In this document: positions 60,131 to 64,000 of the stretch, piece by piece
Layout: the number at the start of each line of letters is the position of its first letter
Numbering within the stretch: position 1 is the first letter of the stretch
DNA from: Nitrospira sp. Ga0074138
GTDB taxonomy: Bacteria; Nitrospirota; Nitrospiria; Nitrospirales; Nitrospiraceae
Assembly (NCBI GenBank): GCA_001464735.1
Contig: LNDU01000034.1
Coordinates: forward strand, 1-64,000
DNA length: 64,000 nucleotides
Direction of reading: 5' to 3'
The notes under the pieces: model-generated
What the model was told of the DNA's origin: nothing
What the model saw: only the letters and a program-made list of their open reading frames with translations
The model's database searches: none
Made by a program: the position numbers and the translations under genes

Positions 60131-61320
60131 AATTGGCAGCACGTGTCGGTCGTATTGCACCCTCTCCGACGTTGGCCATGGCTGCAACTGCCAAGGCCAT
60201 GGCTGCGCAAGGACTCGATGTCATCGACTTTTCAGCCGGAGAACCGGATTTCGACACGCCGGAGCCGGTGAAGGCCGCGGCAGAAGCGGCTATACGCGCG
60301 GGATTTACTAAATACACGCCTTCATCTGGGATCGATGAGTTGCGGAGCGCGATTGCCGACAAGTTCCACGCTGAACTTGGGCTTCGGTATGAGAAGTCCC
60401 AAATCCTTGTCTCCTGCGGGGCAAAGCACTCGCTCTACAATTTGGCAGAGGCCTTGCTCGAAGCGGGTGACGAGATCATCATTCCGATCCCCTACTGGGT
60501 TTCTTACGCAGATCAGGCGCTTCTCAACGATGCGACGCCGGTTCTGTTACCGACCAAAGAGGAGGATGGATACGCAGTTCATACTCCAGAGTTGGAACGG
60601 CTCATTACGCCGAGAACCAAAGCCATCATTGTGAACAGCCCGTGCAACCCCACTGGGGCGACGTATGATCGGGCGACGCTGGAACAGATTGCCTCAGTAG
60701 CGGTCCGGCATGACCTTCTGGTGATATCGGATGAGATTTATGAAAAGGTGCTCTACGATGGGGGAACGCACATCAGCATTGCTTCGTTGGGATCAGAGAT
60801 CGCAGCACGCACGGTCATCATCAATGGCGTCTCAAAGTCTTACGCCATGACAGGGTGGCGAATCGGGTACGCGGCCGGCCCCAAGGATCTGTTGACCGCG
60901 ATGGCCAATATCCAGAGTCAGAGTACCTCGAATCCCTGTTCCATTTCGCAAAAGGCTGCTGTCGCAGCGTTGCGTCTAGGGGAGCCCTTTACTCGTACAA
61001 TGGTGGAAGAGTTTTCCCGACGCCGAACCGCCATCGTGGAAGGATTGAACCAGATTCCCGGTGTATCATGCCGAATGCCGAGTGGGGCCTTCTATGCGTT
61101 CCCCAACGTGAAAGGCTTGTTGGGGAAACGTGGACCTTCGGGAGTGTTGAAGACCCCGAATGACCTGGCGCAGTATCTCTTGCATGACGCGCGAATCGCG
61201 GTCGTTCCAGGTGAGCCTTTTGGAAGTCTGGAGCATCTCCGGCTCTCCTATGCCACCAGTATGACAAATATCACCAGAGGACTTGAGCGAATGGGGCAGG
61301 CGTTCGCGAAGTTGGCGTAA
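60127..61320 (+). CDS. Class I aspartate-type aminotransferase
   Basis: The 397-residue fold-type I PLP enzyme has DFSAGEPDFDTPEPV, TKYTPSSGIDELRSAI, NSPCNPTGATYDR, ISDEIYEKVLYDG, and the PLP lysine in INGVSKSYAMTGWRIGYAAGP. This is the subgroup Ib pattern of aspartate or aspartate/prephenate aminotransferases (AspC/AatA). The final Arg in LRLSYATS binds the substrate carboxylate. It is coupled to coaD. Substrate choice between oxaloacetate and prephenate is unresolved. Confidence 0.93.
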   Translation: MKLAARVGRIAPSPTLAMAATAKAMAAQGLDVIDFSAGEPDFDTPEPVKAAAEAAIRAGFTKYTPSSGIDELRSAIADKFHAELGLRYEKSQILVSCGAKHSLYNLAEALLEAGDEIIIPIPYWVSYADQALLNDATPVLLPTKEEDGYAVHTPELERLITPRTKAIIVNSPCNPTGATYDRATLEQIASVAVRHDLLVISDEIYEKVLYDGGTHISIASLGSEIAARTVIINGVSKSYAMTGWRIGYAAGPKDLLTAMANIQSQSTSNPCSISQKAAVAALRLGEPFTRTMVEEFSRRRTAIVEGLNQIPGVSCRMPSGAFYAFPNVKGLLGKRGPSGVLKTPNDLAQYLLHDARIAVVPGEPFGSLEHLRLSYATSMTNITRGLERMGQAFAKLA

Positions 61321-61360
61321 GGGCAATACGGTCGCTGCAACGATAAGAGGGAGGAAAACG

Positions 61361-61753
61361 GTGCCGATTTATGAATATCAGTGTGACGGCTGTTCGTATC
61401 GTTTTGAAGTGAAGCAGAGCATCAAAGACGATCCACTCTCAACATGTGAGCGGTGTGGGAAAGCGATTAGACGGCTGATTTCATCGCCTGGGATCATGTT
61501 TAAGGGGAGTGGCTGGTACGTCACCGACTACTCCGACAAACTCAAACCTCCATCCAGCACGGGTAGCGAAACCGGTGGGACAAGTTCAGGAGAAAAGAGT
61601 TCGGGAGAAAAGAATGCTGGGGAAAAGAAGGAGCCGGCTCCGTCTGCTCAATCAAGCTCTGCCCCTTCTTCTTCTACAGTGACGTCGACTGCAGCATCAA
61701 GTAGCGCATCAACGTCTACACCGAGTACGACGACGCCCTCCTCTTCAAAATAG
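61361..61753 (+). CDS. FmdB-family zinc-ribbon protein with Ser-rich tail
   Basis: This 130-residue protein begins MPIYEYQCDGC, the FmdB/CxxC-regulatory motif. Cys8/Cys11 and Cys29/Cys32 form the ribbon, followed by ISSPGIMFKGSGWYVTDY. From residue 66 the tail is low-complexity Ser/Thr/Pro/Lys (GEKSSGEKNAGEKKEP, then poly-Ser/Thr). It starts at GTG 61361, with GGGAGGA upstream. Members may regulate amide metabolism (FmdB) but most are uncharacterised. Confidence 0.9.
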   Translation: MPIYEYQCDGCSYRFEVKQSIKDDPLSTCERCGKAIRRLISSPGIMFKGSGWYVTDYSDKLKPPSSTGSETGGTSSGEKSSGEKNAGEKKEPAPSAQSSSAPSSSTVTSTAASSSASTSTPSTTTPSSSK

Positions 61754-61766
61754 GCTCGTGGGCCGA

Positions 61767-62204
61767 TTATCGCACACCGATTGTCTTGGGAGCCTGGTGT
61801 TTGCCTGTCGGCGTCTTCGTGGCACTTTTAGCGGGTAGTTTGGTCGCGGTCCTTCCGGTTGGTTTTGCCTGATTTTTATGAGGCGGTGTCTTCGGAGCCA
61901 TCGCCTTCAATGCCCTCGCGCGGGTCGCATCCAGTTGATTTTGGAGGCTGGTGATCATACCGGTTTTTTCCCGGCTGATGCGGCTCAGTTCATCAAGCTG
62001 CCCCTGCAGCTCTTGTTTGCTTTGAGATAAGTCGGTGATCTGGGCCTGAAGCTGAGTCTTTTCCATGGTCAAGGTTTGGGCCTCCGACCGCAATTGTTCG
62101 ATCTCAGCCTGTAAAGCTGGCGGCCAATAGTCACATCCCGCAAGGCCAAGGGCGAAGCCGAAACCAACGACCGTACTGAGTACCCGCATCACGTGGCGTT
62201 TCAT
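61767..62204 (-). CDS. Coiled-coil lipoprotein
   Basis: The 145-residue precursor has the lipobox LGLAGC with Cys near residue 24. A heptad-rich coiled coil (about 32-100, IEQLRSEAQTLTMEKTQLQAQITDLSQSKQELQGQL) follows, then a Lys/Thr/Pro-rich basic tail. It could tether the outer membrane to the wall, as Lpp-like proteins do, but it lacks the terminal Lys motif. ATG 62204 is spaced seven bases from AAGGGG. Convergent with the FmdB-like gene. Confidence 0.82.
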   Translation of the reverse strand: MKRHVMRVLSTVVGFGFALGLAGCDYWPPALQAEIEQLRSEAQTLTMEKTQLQAQITDLSQSKQELQGQLDELSRISREKTGMITSLQNQLDATRARALKAMAPKTPPHKNQAKPTGRTATKLPAKSATKTPTGKHQAPKTIGVR

Positions 62205-62477
62205 GGCCATTCCCCTTTCATCAGACATAATCTGTCATTACCAGGTGCTGGTGTAGACATGTTGAGTCCCTCGCATGTTGAGCACTGACCACCGTGGGAG
62301 GCTATTGTAACAGATCGCACGACTCGGCTAAGAAGAAGATCGGCTCTGGGCGTGCGGATCTACATCTGCTGCGTTAGGTAGATCCAGGTAGCTCTATGTC
62401 CGCAGCGCGAATATGTGCTCGGGGTGAGATCGACGTGTTTGCTGAATGCGTTGTTTGAGGAGAGCGCCTGTCCCGGT

Positions 62478-63752
62478 TTATGTCTTCAGAGCACGGCGTG
62501 CGATGTCCGTTCGGAAGTGACAACCCTCAAATGAGATCGTCTTCACGACTCGATAGGCCTCGCCTTGTGCCTCCAATAACGTTCGCCCTCGACCGAGTAC
62601 GCCGAGGACGCGGCCGCCTGCTGTCACGATCTCCTGTCCCCTCTGGACTGTTCCTGCATGAAAGACCACGGAGGAGTCCGATAAGGTTGTCGCCGTGGGG
62701 AGTCCAGAGAGCGGTATTCCCTGCTGATAGGTACCGGGGTAGCCTCCCGATGCCATGACCACGCAGACCGTCGCGTCCGAGTGCCACTCAACAGGAAGTT
62801 GGTCAAGTCGATGTTCTATCACCGCTTCAAGAACATCGACGAAGTCATTCTTAAGCAAGGGCAACACGACTTGAGTTTCTGGATCGCCCATACGAGCGTT
62901 AAATTCGAGTACGTATGGTGTCCCGTCCATCATCATGAGTCCGGCATACAGCACGCCTTGAAACGGCGAACCAAGCCGCGCCATGGCGTCCACCATTGGC
63001 TGCAAGACCTCACGACGGACTTGATCTTGGATCTCGGTCGTTCCCAGTGGGGCCGGGCAATAGGCGCCCATCCCACCGGTATTCAAGCCGGTGTCTCCAT
63101 TGCCAACCCGTTTATGATCCTGCGCTGGTGGCATCGGCACCACGGTCTTGCCATCGGTAAACGCCATGATTGTCAGTTCCTCGCCGTCAAGAAACTGCTC
63201 GATCAGCACCTGTTTGCCGGCTTGGCCGAACACTGCCTTCTCCATTGAATCAATGATTGCCTGTTTTGCCTGGTTTTGACTGGTCGCAACGATGACGCCT
63301 TTTCCTTGAGCCAGCCCGTCCGCTTTAATCACGACCGGTAGCGGCTGCTGCTCGACATAGGCGAGTGCATCCTTGATCTTTTCGAAACTCTTGGCATGGG
63401 CCGTCCGGATCTTGGCTTGCGCCATGACTTCCTTCGAGAAGACCTTACTAGCTTCCAAGCGGGCGGCGTTCCTGGTTGGTCCAAACACTTTGAGCCGAGC
63501 TTTGCGGAATTCGTCTACGATGCCCAGCGCGAGCGGCGCTTCTGGCCCGATCACTGTCACATCAATCTTTTCTTGGAGCGCGAAGTTCTTCAGGCCGGCG
63601 ATATCGTCCGATTTAATCGGGATGCAGTTCGCCAATGATGCGATCCCCGCATTGCCGGGGGCACAGAACAAAACTGGTTGGCGTGGACTCTGCGCGAGCT
63701 TCCACACCATCGCATGCTCACGTCCCCCACTGCCAACAACGAGAATTTTCAT
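62478..63752 (-). CDS. purD: Phosphoribosylamine-glycine ligase
   Basis: PurD joins phosphoribosylamine and glycine in purine synthesis. The 424-residue ATP-grasp enzyme has MKILVVGSGGREHA, DVTVIGPEAPLALGI, VIKADGLAQGKGV, QDHKRVGNGDTGLNTGGMGAY and LEFNARMGDPETQ. The sequence is complete. It follows purH by about 118 bp on the minus strand, the usual purH-purD order. The first gene upstream (purH) continues beyond the window. Confidence 0.97.
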   Translation of the reverse strand: MKILVVGSGGREHAMVWKLAQSPRQPVLFCAPGNAGIASLANCIPIKSDDIAGLKNFALQEKIDVTVIGPEAPLALGIVDEFRKARLKVFGPTRNAARLEASKVFSKEVMAQAKIRTAHAKSFEKIKDALAYVEQQPLPVVIKADGLAQGKGVIVATSQNQAKQAIIDSMEKAVFGQAGKQVLIEQFLDGEELTIMAFTDGKTVVPMPPAQDHKRVGNGDTGLNTGGMGAYCPAPLGTTEIQDQVRREVLQPMVDAMARLGSPFQGVLYAGLMMMDGTPYVLEFNARMGDPETQVVLPLLKNDFVDVLEAVIEHRLDQLPVEWHSDATVCVVMASGGYPGTYQQGIPLSGLPTATTLSDSSVVFHAGTVQRGQEIVTAGGRVLGVLGRGRTLLEAQGEAYRVVKTISFEGCHFRTDIARRALKT

Positions 63753-63869
63753 GTCAGATCCGCAGTAACGATTTAGGAGGGAAGACGGTGCGGGTAGATA
63801 GTCGCGACAACAGGCGACGAGTCAACTACTCACCCATCACTGATCACTCATCACGGCTCACGATCGTTA

Positions 63870-64000
63870 TCAATGTCTAAAATGCCGCATTCCGGTGAGA
63901 ATCATCGCCATTCCATGTTCATCCGCGGCTTTGACGACTTCCGGATCTCGGATCGATCCGCCTGGTTGAATGACGGCTGTGATCCCGACTTCGGCGGCTG
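63870..64000 (-). CDS. purH: PurH C-terminus (bifunctional AICAR transformylase/IMP cyclohydrolase), partial
   Basis: The minus strand from 64000 reads [18 protein letters not shown] then [20 protein letters not shown], ending HFRH and TGA at 63870-63872. This is the conserved end of PurH, which performs the last two steps of IMP synthesis. Only 43 codons are in the window; the rest lies beyond position 64000. The frame is intact. purD follows 118 bp away. Confidence 0.93.
   Translation of the reverse strand, partial: AAEVGITAVIQPGGSIRDPEVVKAADEHGMAMILTGMRHFRH

Noticed and set aside
1..64000. CRISPR array, prophage or integrative element
   Set aside because: No regularly spaced repeats, integrase, phage structural genes or attachment-site repeats were seen; only two single insertion sequences.

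Overview
The window looks like chromosomal DNA of a Nitrospira-like bacterium (phylum Nitrospirota). This is inference from gene content and order: a heme/siroheme operon led by a CcsA/HemX protein and running into ribF-tilS-hpt-ftsH-folP-glmM-comEC, a membrane-anchored c-type cytochrome, many small secreted proteins, and a Myxococcus/Geobacter-style pilA-pilGHI arrangement. No rRNA, phage or CRISPR array is visible. One tRNA is present, Leu with anticodon CAA.

Layout. 1-2.5 kb: tRNA-Leu, a secreted protein, a TusA-like protein and RsmI in convergent overlap. 2.5-18.6 kb: a long plus-strand block for tetrapyrrole synthesis (ccsA, hemA, hemC, a cobA-hemD fusion, a CBS protein, hemB), then cofactor, tRNA and purine genes (ribF, tilS, hpt), ftsH, folP, glmM and comEC. 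It starts at a near-consensus sigma70 promoter at 2493-2522. 18.6-24.8 kb: two insertion sequences (IS3 family, IS256 family) flank mtnA, an adhesin-E-like protein and pyk. Each transposase gene carries one in-frame stop. 25-31 kb: a MinD-like ATPase, then six minus-strand genes for exported proteins, including a Tat-type intradiol dioxygenase, an Slp lipoprotein and a beta-barrel protein. 31-38 kb: YidB-like protein, anchored cytochrome c, tandem pilU/pilT, bioF, a membrane TPR protein and an MltD-type lytic transglycosylase.

38-46 kb: class-V aminotransferase with serA (serine synthesis), hisZ, dnaB and a large TPR lipoprotein. 46-49.4 kb: pilin gene pilA with a candidate sigma54 promoter and an upstream PilR-like inverted repeat, then a membrane protein, an ABC ATPase and an ABC permease in the order pilA-pilG-pilH-pilI. 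49.5-53 kb (minus): ilvD, an Spy/CpxP-like protein and a DnaJ/CbpA co-chaperone. 53.4-58.5 kb: an RCK_C-domain protein, DegP protease, an EF-G-like GTPase with degenerate G motifs, and radC. 58.6-64 kb: a 57-residue zinc-ribbon protein behind a candidate sigma54 promoter, then rsmD-coaD-aminotransferase (ATGA overlaps), an FmdB-type protein, a coiled-coil lipoprotein, purD, and the 3' end of purH running off the window.

I found no convincing new multi-gene defence or biosynthetic system. The best leads are the sigma54-controlled pilin locus, the small zinc-ribbon gene with its own sigma54-like promoter, a HemB with a mixed Cys/Asp/Cys metal site, the EF-G-like protein with altered GTPase motifs, and the exported-protein cluster with its dioxygenase. 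All calls were made by reading the sequence; no database search was run.
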